From: JAAAOH01 sp046540795
GTDB taxonomy: Bacteria > Spirochaetota > Spirochaetia > DSM-27196 > PWMO01
DNA length: 25,550 nucleotides
NCBI GenBank assembly: GCA_046540795.1
Contig: JBKHEN010000024.1
Coordinates: forward strand, 1-25,550
Direction of reading: 5' to 3'
The translations under genes were made by a program, and so were the position numbers. How positions within the stretch are numbered: the stretch's first letter is position 1; every line of letters begins with the position of its first letter. The notes below the pieces were generated by a model that saw only the letters and a list, made by a program, of their open reading frames with translations, did no database searches and had not been told where the DNA came from. Of the stretch, positions 1-6,208 are shown one piece after another.

Positions 1-1
1 G

Positions 2-559
2 ACCGACGAGTCAGCAAAGAAGGTCGAAGAGCTCTTCGAGGAGTTGTTCAAACAGGGCCGCGTCATTCTCGAGGTGCTCACCTCCCTGCAGGAGCGCGGC
101 CACGTGGAATGGACGCCCAAGCTCTCCGTGGGGGTACCCGTGTTCGACGAGCACCACAAACGCTGGCTGTCGATCATCGATGAGCTCTACCAGGTCATGC
201 GCCGCGGCGCCTCGGACGAGGCCATGCAGAAGACCTTCGACGAGGTTCTCGCCTATACCGAGTATCACCTCGGCGCCGAGGAGCGGGCCTTCGAGCACTT
301 CGACTATCCGCGCTCGGACGATCACAAGCGAATGCATAGGGAGCTGACGGAGAAGATCCGCTCCCTGCACGCCGACATGCAGACGGGCAACAAGCAGCTC
401 GTCGCCCTCGAGGTCATGGAATTTCTCGAGAACTGGGTGGTCAAGCACATCATCGGTTGCGACAAGCTCTATCGGGAGTTCTTCAAGGACGCGGACGTAG
501 CCTCGTTCCTCAGGGAGCAGATGCAATCCGCGGAAGCGCAAACAACGGAAAAGCGATGA
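2..559 (+). CDS. Hemerythrin-domain protein, 5' end outside window
   Basis: The reading frame is open from base 2, so the gene starts upstream. A TTG at 44 could be used as a start but is not needed. About 33 residues of helical, charged sequence (rich in E and K) precede a complete bacterial hemerythrin domain. Visible di-iron ligands follow the family pattern: His in DEHHK, His and Glu in the YTEYHLGAEE segment, two His in DDHKRMH, and His/Asp in KHIIGCDKLY. Such domains bind O2 (or NO) at a di-iron centre. They occur alone or at the C-terminus of chemoreceptors and other signalling proteins, and the upstream helix makes a multidomain sensor possible. The TGA stop overlaps the next ATG (ATGA), so the purK remnant and probably purE are translationally coupled to it. 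Domain call is firm; the full architecture is unknown. Confidence 0.88.
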   Translation, partial: TDESAKKVEELFEELFKQGRVILEVLTSLQERGHVEWTPKLSVGVPVFDEHHKRWLSIIDELYQVMRRGASDEAMQKTFDEVLAYTEYHLGAEERAFEHFDYPRSDDHKRMHRELTEKIRSLHADMQTGNKQLVALEVMEFLENWVVKHIIGCDKLYREFFKDADVASFLREQMQSAEAQTTEKR

Positions 560-681
560 CACCGTATCCCCCGGGTCTCCTCGTGCCGGGCGGCGGGCAG
601 CTCGGTCGGATACTTGCGGCCGCCCTGGCTTCGCCGGCCTACGAAGCCCCGGCGGCCGTGCGAATTACCGGAGAAGGGTGA
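556..681 (+). pseudogene. purK: purK N-terminal remnant (41 codons)
   Basis: This short frame begins at the ATG that overlaps the hemerythrin stop. Residues 7-24 (GLLVPGGGQLGRILAAAL) match the N-terminal nucleotide-binding loop of N5-carboxyaminoimidazole ribonucleotide synthase (PurK; E. coli has VCVLGNGQLGRML). The similarity ends there: after about 17 more residues the frame stops at TGA 679-681, where an intact PurK would run about 350-390 residues. No other PurK motif is visible before purE, which follows after 22 bp. The likely history is deletion of most of purK from a purK-purE operon, leaving a start region that may still serve translational coupling. It could instead be a functional small leader ORF or an assembly deletion. 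The match rests on one short motif in the expected neighbourhood. Confidence 0.6.
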
Positions 682-703
682 AGGAGAAGAGAAGGAGGAG
701 ACG

Positions 704-1219
704 ATGGTCGCCATCATCATGGGAAGCGACTCGGATTTGCCGGTCATGAAGGGCGCGGCGGAGGCGTGCGAGGAGCTCGAAGCTCCCTACGAACTGACGG
801 TGGTCAGCGCGCATCGGACCCCGCAGCGCATGTTCGAATACGCCCGCAACGCCCGAGGGCGCGGTGTGCGGGTCATCGTCGCCGGCGCCGGCGGCGCGGC
901 CCATCTACCCGGGATGGTGGCGGCGCTTACCACCGTGCCGGTGATCGGCGTTCCGGTGCAAACCCGGACGCTCTCAGGGGTGGACTCGCTGCTCTCGATC
1001 GTTCAAATGCCCAAAGGCGTACCGGTCGCCACGGTGGCAATCAACAACGCCCGAAACGCGGGGCTCCTGGCCCTGCGCATCCTCGCGGTCGCCGACGCCC
1101 GCCTGGCGGAGCGCCTCGACGCACTCACCGACGAGCAGCGTGCGACGGTGGAGCATACCGCGGCGGAGCTCGAAGAGGACGGGTGGCGAGCGTTCCTCGA
1201 GAAGCGCCGGGGTCGGTGA
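704..1219 (+). CDS. purE: PurE, N5-carboxyaminoimidazole ribonucleotide mutase
   Basis: A 171-residue protein of the normal length for bacterial class I PurE, which interconverts N5-CAIR and CAIR in de novo purine synthesis in the cytoplasm. It opens with VAIIMGSDSDLPVM, followed by VVSAHRTP, the glycine-rich AGAGGAAHLPGM loop, and the VPVATVAI/NAGLLALRIL core, all class I signatures. The ATG at 704 is chosen because GAAGGAGGAG lies just upstream (691-700) and because the protein begins right at the first beta strand. Class I enzymes normally depend on PurK for N5-CAIR, yet the adjacent purK is only a remnant, so an intact purK must lie elsewhere or carboxylation must be non-enzymatic. The gene ends 42 bp before a convergent gene. 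Confidence 0.95.
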   Translation: MVAIIMGSDSDLPVMKGAAEACEELEAPYELTVVSAHRTPQRMFEYARNARGRGVRVIVAGAGGAAHLPGMVAALTTVPVIGVPVQTRTLSGVDSLLSIVQMPKGVPVATVAINNARNAGLLALRILAVADARLAERLDALTDEQRATVEHTAAELEEDGWRAFLEKRRGR

Positions 1220-1261
1220 TCGGGCCGTGATACGAGCTACGGCGCGAGGTGGGCTTCACCC

Positions 1262-2005
1262 CTAGGGGCTGAGACGGACTTCCAGGTTGGGAAGCACCAC
1301 CGCCTCATCGAACAGCTCGACCTCGTAGGCGGTCCATAGATTGTGGACAGGCAGGAAAGCCCTGAGGTTGAGCCCGAAGCGGAGCGAGTCGTTCACCCGA
1401 TACAGCAGCGAGCCGAGGACTTCGGGCAGCAGAAAGCGCGCTTCGGAGTAGAAGTACTCATACAGCCCACCCTTCTCCGAGCCTTCGATCGGCTGCACGG
1501 GAAACCGCAGGACCAGCGAGGGAGAGGCGCCCGCAATCACCGCGACGTTCTCTCCGAGTGACCACTCATACACGTAAGGAATGCTCAACAGAAGCCCCAG
1601 GGTCCCTGCGAGCTCCCCGGCGGCGGAGCCGGTCTCGCTCTGGGTAGGCACGACCTTGCCCTCCGGGGTCTCGAGATATTCCTGCCGGTAGAAGAACAGC
1701 GTCGGCGCAAAGCGCATCCGCGGGGCGACGTCTAGCTGCAGACCGACCCCTCCGGTGAGGACGAGGGGGCTTACGTCGCTTCCCTGCACGCTCTCGCCGT
1801 CGGCGTTCTCGGTGTAGCCGTTTCCGATCCACGCCTGTCCGAGGTGTAGATTCACTTCCGAGAGCTCCAGCGCCGGAAGCACGGCGGGAACCGATGACAG
1901 AAGGAGGCAAAGGGCGATCCCCTTGAGTCCGAGGCGTGGTCTGTAAACCCGGCACGGGACACGATGCCCCCCGCGCGAGCGGCTGTCACCTGAGACGCAG
2001 CTCAT
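1262..2005 (-). CDS. Probable outer-membrane beta-barrel protein, unknown function
   Basis: Not recognised at family level. The 247-residue product has a long basic N-terminus (about 28 residues), then a hydrophobic signal-like core (residues 29-45, GIALCLLLSSVPAVLPA) and an Ala-rich cleavage region. The rest alternates short amphipathic strands rich in Tyr/Phe/Leu with Gly, Ser and acidic turns (for example LHLGQAWIGNGYTEN, MRFAPTLFFYRQEY, SLRFGLNLRAFLPV, ending NLEVRLSP), the look of a small outer-membrane barrel. ATG 2005 is used because no other ATG, GTG or TTG precedes the signal core. No Shine-Dalgarno is visible; a TATAGT hexamer ends 12 nt before the ATG. It is downstream of proS on the same strand (57 bp). 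The stop codon lies in the palindrome CCCCTAGGGG. Confidence 0.7.
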   Translation of the reverse strand: MSCVSGDSRSRGGHRVPCRVYRPRLGLKGIALCLLLSSVPAVLPALELSEVNLHLGQAWIGNGYTENADGESVQGSDVSPLVLTGGVGLQLDVAPRMRFAPTLFFYRQEYLETPEGKVVPTQSETGSAAGELAGTLGLLLSIPYVYEWSLGENVAVIAGASPSLVLRFPVQPIEGSEKGGLYEYFYSEARFLLPEVLGSLLYRVNDSLRFGLNLRAFLPVHNLWTAYEVELFDEAVVLPNLEVRLSP

Positions 2006-2062
2006 GATACGGGTCTAACTATACCACGCCTCACCGCGTGCTGCCACGATCGGAACGCCGGG

Positions 2063-3502
2063 TCAGTAGGCGCGCGCGAAAACGGCCATGTGGTGAGCCT
2101 CGTTACCCGAGACGATACATGTCTTGCCGGCGGCCTCTTCCTCGTTTCCGAAAGGCAGAACCCGGATGGTCGCCTTGGTGTCCTCTTTGACTTTGAGCTC
2201 GCTCTCGGTCTTCCCGTCCCAGGGCGCCACGGCAAAACCGCCCCCTTCGTTCAGGAAGTGGCAAAACGCATCGTAGTCACCGCCGTCGAAGTGGCGGGTG
2301 TTTTCCTCCCGGAAGCGGCGGGTCCGCTCGAAGAGATTGCTCTGGATGTCCGCAAGAAGGTCCCTGACCGCCTCCACCACACCTTCGGCGGACACCGCGC
2401 TCTTCTCCCCGGTGTCCCTGCGCACGAGGACCACGTTTCCGTTTTCCATGTCCCGGGGCCCACACTCCACCCGCACCGGTACGCCGTAGAGCTCCCATTG
2501 GGCGAACTTGTAGCCGGGGCTCGAGGTCTCGTCGTCGTCGTACTTGCAGCGAAAGCTCGTTCGCAGCTTCTCGAACACACCACGGGCGTAGGAGGTGACC
2601 TCCTCCCTGTTCCGGTTCTTGAAGATGGGGATTACCACGGATTCCACCGGCGCAAGACGCGGCGGCACGACGAGGCCCGCGTCGTCGGAATGCGCCATGA
2701 TGAGCGCGCCGACCAGCCGGGTGGACACGCCCCAGGAGGTCGCCCACACGTAGTCGAGCTCTCCCTCCGGGGTCTGGTAGGTAACGTCGAAGGCTTTGGC
2801 GAAGTTCTGCCCCAGGAAGTGGGAGGTCCCCGCCTGCAGCGCCTTCTTGTCCTGCACCATCGCTTCGATGGCATAGGTATCCACGGCGCCGGCGAACTTC
2901 TCTTGCGCGGTCTTCACACCGGTGAGGACCGGGATGGCCATCCACTCCTCGGCAAACCGCCGGTAGATGTCCAGGATCCGCAAGGTCTCCTCCTGGGCGT
3001 CCTCCGCGGTGGCGTGAGCGGTGTGCCCCTCCTGCCAGAGGAACTCCATGGTCCGCAAGAACAGCCGCGTACGCTTCTCCCAGCGCAGGACATTTGCCCA
3101 CTGGTTTATCAGAAGCGGCAGGTCCCGGTAGGACTGAATCCACTTCTTGTACATGCTCCAGATGATGGTTTCTGAGGTGGGGCGGATCACGAGCGGCTCG
3201 TCCAGCTCCTCGCCGCCGCCGTGGGTGACTACGGCGAGCTCCGGCGCGAAACCTTCCACGTGCTCCGCCTCCCGATGGATGAAGCTCTCCGGTATAAGGA
3301 GCGGGAAGTACGCGTTGGTGTGACCGGTCTCTTTGAACATGTCGTCCAGGGCCCGTTGCATGCGTTCCCACAGCGCATATCCTCGGGGGCGAATAACCAT
3401 GGTACCCTTGATCGGGCTGTAATCTGCGAGCTCAGCGTTTAAGACGACGTCGACGTACCAGTCGGAGTAGTTTTCCTGCCGCGGAGTAATTCGTTCTGCC
3501 AT
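2063..3502 (-). CDS. proS: Prolyl-tRNA synthetase, archaeal/eukaryotic-type (ProS type 3)
   Basis: A 479-residue class II aminoacyl-tRNA synthetase that charges tRNA-Pro. Length, the absence of the bacterial editing insertion, and the C-terminal FARAY ending identify the archaeal/eukaryotic-like form, also known from Borrelia, Mycoplasma and Thermus. Signatures include RPTSETIIW (107-115), NQWANVLRWEKRTRLFLR with TMEFLWQEGHTAHA (133-164), and AGTSHFLGQNFAKAFDVTY in the catalytic core. An anticodon-binding domain follows from about residue 285. In the C-terminal domain the zinc-binding cysteines are mostly gone: PWDG, ESEL and IRVLPF replace the usual WCG, CE and RC.P, and CIVSG keeps only one of its usual pair. 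A perfect TTGACA with an 18-nt spacer and TACAAT lies upstream, and GAGG precedes the ATG. Confidence 0.96.
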   Translation of the reverse strand: MAERITPRQENYSDWYVDVVLNAELADYSPIKGTMVIRPRGYALWERMQRALDDMFKETGHTNAYFPLLIPESFIHREAEHVEGFAPELAVVTHGGGEELDEPLVIRPTSETIIWSMYKKWIQSYRDLPLLINQWANVLRWEKRTRLFLRTMEFLWQEGHTAHATAEDAQEETLRILDIYRRFAEEWMAIPVLTGVKTAQEKFAGAVDTYAIEAMVQDKKALQAGTSHFLGQNFAKAFDVTYQTPEGELDYVWATSWGVSTRLVGALIMAHSDDAGLVVPPRLAPVESVVIPIFKNRNREEVTSYARGVFEKLRTSFRCKYDDDETSSPGYKFAQWELYGVPVRVECGPRDMENGNVVLVRRDTGEKSAVSAEGVVEAVRDLLADIQSNLFERTRRFREENTRHFDGGDYDAFCHFLNEGGGFAVAPWDGKTESELKVKEDTKATIRVLPFGNEEEAAGKTCIVSGNEAHHMAVFARAY

Positions 3503-3533
3503 GAAACCTCAAGGTGCGCGCGTGATGAGCGCT

Positions 3534-3563
3534 ATTGTAGGCGGCGGTTTCACCCCCTGTCAA
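3534..3563 (-). promoter_or_regulatory. Sigma70-type promoter of proS
   Basis: On the minus strand a consensus -35 TTGACA (3563-3558) is followed by an 18-nt spacer and the -10 TACAAT (3539-3534). The -10 lies 31 nt upstream of the proS ATG. The -35 abuts an 8-bp inverted repeat, CAACAAGC / GCTTGTTG (3561-3568 and 3584-3591), so a regulator binding there could block the polymerase. Confidence 0.75.
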
Positions 3564-3597
3564 CAAGCGGGAAGTATCGAGAAGCTTGTTGCAGCCG
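3561..3597. repeat. Dispersed short repeat, copy A, with inverted repeat at proS promoter
   Basis: Bases 3574-3597 match 21 of 24 positions of the minus-strand form of the repeat at 14061-14084 (shared core GCGTGTTGCAGCCG or GCTTGTTGCAGCCG). The copy also forms a perfect 8-bp inverted repeat, CAACAAGC at 3561-3568 and GCTTGTTG at 3584-3591, with a 15-nt spacer. Unlike the other two copies it is not at a gene end but next to the proS -35 box. Its function is unknown. Confidence 0.55.
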
Positions 3598-3711
3598 CCC
3601 CTGTCAACATGTTGCGCTGCCGGGGATTAAGCGATCCCCGTGCCGCACGATGATGTCCGTGACGAAAAATGCGGGTCAAATCGTTCTTGCTTGGTGAGTT
3701 AGGCGAATTCG

Positions 3712-3738
3712 TGCAACACGCTTCTTGACACCGTCTAG
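3712..3738. repeat. Dispersed short repeat, copy B, containing a stop codon
   Basis: Plus-strand TGCAACACGCTT is followed by CTTGACACCGTCTAG. It agrees with the repeat at 14065-14091 in 24 of 27 positions. The terminal CTAG supplies the TAG stop (3737-3735) of the minus-strand DUF2259-like gene, exactly as the 14-kb copy does for the clc gene. The central CAA..TTG part is weakly self-complementary here. Confidence 0.65.
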
Positions 3739-4430
3739 GGGTCTAGAGCGACGGTCTCTACCATATACCGGATCACCGTGTCGCTCTCGCGGACGGTCTC
3801 CTTCTGTACGACGATTACCAAGGACAACTCATCCGGACCAAGGTAGATGTGGCTGATACGATAACGGTTGACCCCGTCACGATAGTAGTCGGGACGACCC
3901 ACGGTATGCTCTTCCCGGCCGCCCACTGCGCGATCCACTTCGAGCTCCAGATGGAACGCCGCACTCGCGGAGTCGCCCTCGCCGCGAGAAGACTGCACCA
4001 GGTCGACCTCGTACCGGTTGCCGGTGTTGAAGTCGCGGAACTCGATGTGTGACTTCGGTTCCTCACCGTCCACCAGAAGATACACGATGCGACCGGGGTT
4101 CAGGTGATCGATGTCGTAACGCTCCACCAGAGAAACGCTGTTCCCGAGAAGGGTTAGAAGCGCCCCGCGCCCATTCATGCCCGGGGAGAGGTCCACGTCG
4201 AAGGTCTTGCGTTTGACTCCGCCGTCGGCAAAGACGTTTTCCGCCACGTCCACGGCGTAGAGCTCGGCAAAGGGCTTCGAGGATTCCGAGTCAATACCGT
4301 ACTGACCGAACATGAACGTTTCGGCATCCTGCGAGAATCCGAGGTTGACGAACCGCGCAACATCTCCGGCGTACAGGTAGCTCGACACCGCCAACAGCAG
4401 CGCCGCGAGTGCAAGCGCTCGTCTGTACAT
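3735..4430 (-). CDS. Secreted protein resembling DUF2259 family
   Basis: A 231-residue protein with a clear signal peptide (MYRRALALAALLLAVSSYLYAG, cleavage near residue 21-22), so probably periplasmic. The start of the mature part, ARFVNLGFSQDAETFMFGQYGI, then AELYAVDVAENVF, resembles the DUF2259 predicted secreted proteins that I associate with spirochaetes; this assignment is from memory of the family pattern. No enzyme motif is visible, and the function is unknown. The ATG at 4430 has GGGAGG nine bases upstream. It is divergent from the membrane-protein gene at 4518, with an 87-bp gap that contains the 12-bp palindrome ACACTATAGTGT. Downstream it runs into the dispersed repeat, which provides its TAG. 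Confidence 0.75.
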   Translation of the reverse strand: MYRRALALAALLLAVSSYLYAGDVARFVNLGFSQDAETFMFGQYGIDSESSKPFAELYAVDVAENVFADGGVKRKTFDVDLSPGMNGRGALLTLLGNSVSLVERYDIDHLNPGRIVYLLVDGEEPKSHIEFRDFNTGNRYEVDLVQSSRGEGDSASAAFHLELEVDRAVGGREEHTVGRPDYYRDGVNRYRISHIYLGPDELSLVIVVQKETVRESDTVIRYMVETVALDP

Positions 4431-4473
4431 CAGACCTGCCTCCCTTCTGTAATAGTATCGAACGAAACGGCCG

Positions 4474-4485
4474 ACACTATAGTGT
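4474..4485. promoter_or_regulatory. 12-bp palindrome between divergent genes
   Basis: ACACTATAGTGT is a perfect palindrome midway between the divergent starts at 4430 and 4518. It reads TATAGT on both strands, so it could hold overlapping -10 boxes or be an operator. No convincing -35 accompanies it. A separate TATACT at 4504-4509 lies 8 nt before the 4518 ATG. Confidence 0.3.
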
Positions 4486-4517
4486 TTTTCACCCGGCCTC
4501 CGATATACTCAAACGCG

Positions 4518-5351
4518 ATGACACTCCTCGTGCGCAACATCATTCTGCGACTGGGCCTCGTGCTGATCTTCCTGCTGCTCGGCGGTTTCGTCGCCGGGCT
4601 GATCGTGGTGGAGATGCGGGCGGAGCTTGCTCTGCCGCAGGAGATGGCTCGCGCGGCAAGCCGGCTCGGCTATCAGTGGGAGACGAGACCGGATCAGCTG
4701 TACTGGATTGTTGCGGGTCTTTTCGCGGAGGGCCTTCTGTCGTTCGTTGCAATCTGGATCATGGTGCGGATGTTCCGGAAGACCACGGCCCCGGAGGTGT
4801 TCTTCTTCTCGGCCTTCGTCGTCACCCTTGCCCTCGATCTTGCAAAAGCGGGACAACTGATCGTTGCCCTGCTGCGCTCTCCACTGATGTACGGAGAGTT
4901 GTTGACCCGGGCTCAGTATTTCGGGCTGTTCCTCGGGCTCTTTTGCCTGATCAGCTCCAGCGTGTATCTCAGCGGCGTCGAATACCAGAAGACCGGCATG
5001 GTACTCGCTATAGCGGCGCTGCTCGCCTTCACGCTGTCCTATGCGTTGCCGGTGGATCCCACTCGACTGCTGCCCAACCTGATACATCCCGCCGGGGATC
5101 GCTCGATCATGCAGGCGTTGACCCTGGCGCTGGGGGCACTGGTGCTGTTGAACGGGGTGTATGCGCTTGCGGCGGTGCAGGAGCGCGGGTACATCGTGCT
5201 GCTGGCGGCCCTGTTGCTCGTCGTGGTCGGCCGGCTCCTCGTGTTCTACGTGCTCGCCCGGCCCATCCTGTACGCCGCCGCCCTCGGGATGCTGATCGCA
5301 GGAGTGGCGCTGTTCGTCTGGAGGATCAGGCAATTGTATCTGTGGCGATGA
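4518..5351 (+). CDS. Polytopic inner-membrane protein, unknown function
   Basis: I do not recognise a family. The 277-residue product is strongly hydrophobic, with about eight predicted membrane segments (for example IILRLGLVLIFLLLGGFVAG, LYWIVAGLFAEGLLSFVAIW, VFFFSAFVVTLALDLAKAG, FGLFLGLFCLISSSVYL, MVLAIAALLAFTLSYALP, ALTLALGALVLLNGVYALA, and two more to the C-terminus). A periplasmic or cytoplasmic stretch with MRAELALPQEMARAASRLGYQWE follows the first helix. The ATG at 4518 is preferred over an in-frame ATG at 4482 because it starts just before the first helix. There is no Shine-Dalgarno, but TATACT (4504-4509) sits 8 nt upstream, which would give a leaderless transcript. The end is convergent with the dolichol-kinase-like gene across a 36-bp gap filled by a hairpin. 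Confidence 0.75.
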   Translation: MTLLVRNIILRLGLVLIFLLLGGFVAGLIVVEMRAELALPQEMARAASRLGYQWETRPDQLYWIVAGLFAEGLLSFVAIWIMVRMFRKTTAPEVFFFSAFVVTLALDLAKAGQLIVALLRSPLMYGELLTRAQYFGLFLGLFCLISSSVYLSGVEYQKTGMVLAIAALLAFTLSYALPVDPTRLLPNLIHPAGDRSIMQALTLALGALVLLNGVYALAAVQERGYIVLLAALLLVVVGRLLVFYVLARPILYAAALGMLIAGVALFVWRIRQLYLWR

Positions 5352-5387
5352 TACGGTAAGCCCCGCGAAGGCGGGACTGTACGGTAT
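5351..5387. terminator. Bidirectional hairpin between convergent genes
   Basis: An almost continuous inverted repeat fills the gap: ATACGGTA AGCCCCGC, loop GAAG, GCGGGACT G TACGGTAT. This gives a 16-bp stem with two mismatches and one bulged G, starting on the last base of one stop codon and ending just before the other gene's stop. There is no strong T tract on either side, so intrinsic termination is plausible but not certain. Confidence 0.5.
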
Positions 5388-6029
5388 CTACAGTGGCGGG
5401 AGTACCGTGGCGATAAGGCCGGTTCCGAGAGGAAGAACGATGTTGTCCAGATCCCGCAGCGGAAAGGCCTCAATGGTCGTGGCCACGGCCGCCACAAGTA
5501 CCGCCGTCACCGGGCTGCCGGTTACCGCAAAGGCCGACAGGAATACGGCGATGTAGCAGAAGGTACTGCCCTCGAGGGTCTTTCCCTCGAGCTCCGGCAT
5601 GGGCGTGAGCCCGAGAAGCTTGCCGCCGAGGCCGGCGAACCCGTCGCCGAAGGCAAGGGCGTACACCGCAATTGCTGCCGCCGGTGCGGGGTAGAGATAG
5701 AGCGCGAGCATGGCGCCGAGGCCGAGGGTCACCGGGCCGAGCTCGAAGCCCTTCCTTCCGTGGGTGCGGGAGGCAAGCACCGTTACCCGCGAAACGAAGG
5801 GAACCTGCGTCCCGTGCAGGCGCAGCATCTCCGCGGCTGTGTAGGACAGGGTGCCCGCCGCAAGGAGATACATCGTCACGTAGGGACCGAGCACGTGCGT
5901 CAGGGAAGGCACGAAGGCGATGAGCGCGTGAAGCGACTTACGCACCATTTCGGTGCGGATTCCGTCCCCGTATGAGGTGATGAGGCGTGTGCCGGTTGTC
6001 TGTTGCGCGAGAACGAACGGTTGTTGCAT
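5388..6029 (-). CDS. Dolichol/phytol/diacylglycerol-kinase-like membrane protein (SEC59/VTE5/DGK1 family)
   Basis: A 213-residue integral membrane protein. It carries the pattern of the CTP-dependent lipid kinases and related cytidylyltransferase-like proteins: RKSLHALIAF (30-39), GDGFAGLGGKLLG (128-140), KTLEGST (150-156) and EAFPLRDLDNIVLPLG (187-202). Known members phosphorylate polyprenols, phytol or diacylglycerol, so a role in envelope lipid metabolism is likely; the substrate cannot be told from sequence. ATG 6029 has GAGG 11-14 nt upstream. An alternative ATG at 5948 (residue 28), which would start directly at the RKSLH motif, lies inside a small hairpin (CGCACC/GGTGCG) and has no ribosome site. 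A candidate promoter lies at 6101-6130. Confidence 0.8.
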   Translation of the reverse strand: MQQPFVLAQQTTGTRLITSYGDGIRTEMVRKSLHALIAFVPSLTHVLGPYVTMYLLAAGTLSYTAAEMLRLHGTQVPFVSRVTVLASRTHGRKGFELGPVTLGLGAMLALYLYPAPAAAIAVYALAFGDGFAGLGGKLLGLTPMPELEGKTLEGSTFCYIAVFLSAFAVTGSPVTAVLVAAVATTIEAFPLRDLDNIVLPLGTGLIATVLPPL

Positions 6030-6100
6030 CTCTCGATCTACCTCGCTATGGTGCCGCCGTGGACTCCGAATCTCTGTTCGTCATGGAGTGCTTTGCAATA

Positions 6101-6130
6101 AGTATACCAAGTTTCTCCTACAAGAGACAA
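6101..6130 (-). promoter_or_regulatory. Candidate promoter of the lipid-kinase-like gene
   Basis: Minus strand: TTGTCT (6130-6125), 18-nt spacer, TATACT (6106-6101), about 70 nt before the ATG at 6029. The -10 matches 5 of 6 and the -35 matches 4 of 6. Confidence 0.45.
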
Positions 6131-6163
6131 CCCCCTAACTCTCAGTATTACGGCGGTTTGAAG

Positions 6164-6208
6164 ATGAACATACGTCACCCGTCCCCGGAAACCGACAAGA
6201 TCGTATGA
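6164..6208 (+). CDS. Possible 14-codon leader ORF coupled to the GH3 gene
   Basis: A short frame encoding MNIRHPSPETDKIV ends in a TGA that overlaps the ATG of the GH3 gene (ATGA at 6205-6208). The GH3 start has no Shine-Dalgarno of its own, so translation could depend on ribosomes finishing this small frame. The leader itself has only a weak ribosome site (GGCGG). No homology is recognised. This may be chance. Confidence 0.25.
   Translation: MNIRHPSPETDKIV

Larger units (their letters stand above)
3503..3734. other. 232-bp intergenic region upstream of proS
   Basis: No coding frame of note. It contains the proS promoter, repeat copy A, the 10-bp palindrome CAACATGTTG (3605-3614), a second TTGACA on the minus strand (3608-3603) that starts a repeated TTGACAGGGG, a 7-bp hairpin CGGGGAT/ATCCCCG (3621-3640, loop TAAGCG) with no T tract, and repeat copy B at its far edge. 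Bases 3641-3710 show nothing I can interpret. Confidence 0.6.

Noticed and set aside
44..559. Hemerythrin as a complete gene starting at TTG 44
   Set aside because: The frame is open to base 2 with charged helical sequence continuous with the domain, and no ribosome site precedes the TTG, so a larger protein is more likely.
2090..3175. Long plus-strand open frame opposite proS
   Set aside because: It mirrors a fully conserved synthetase and its translation shows no recognisable domain; long antisense frames are expected in GC-rich DNA.
3621..3640. Hairpin CGGGGAT/ATCCCCG as terminator of the DUF2259-like gene
   Set aside because: No T tract on the minus strand after it, and the stem is only 7 bp. 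It is noted but not called.
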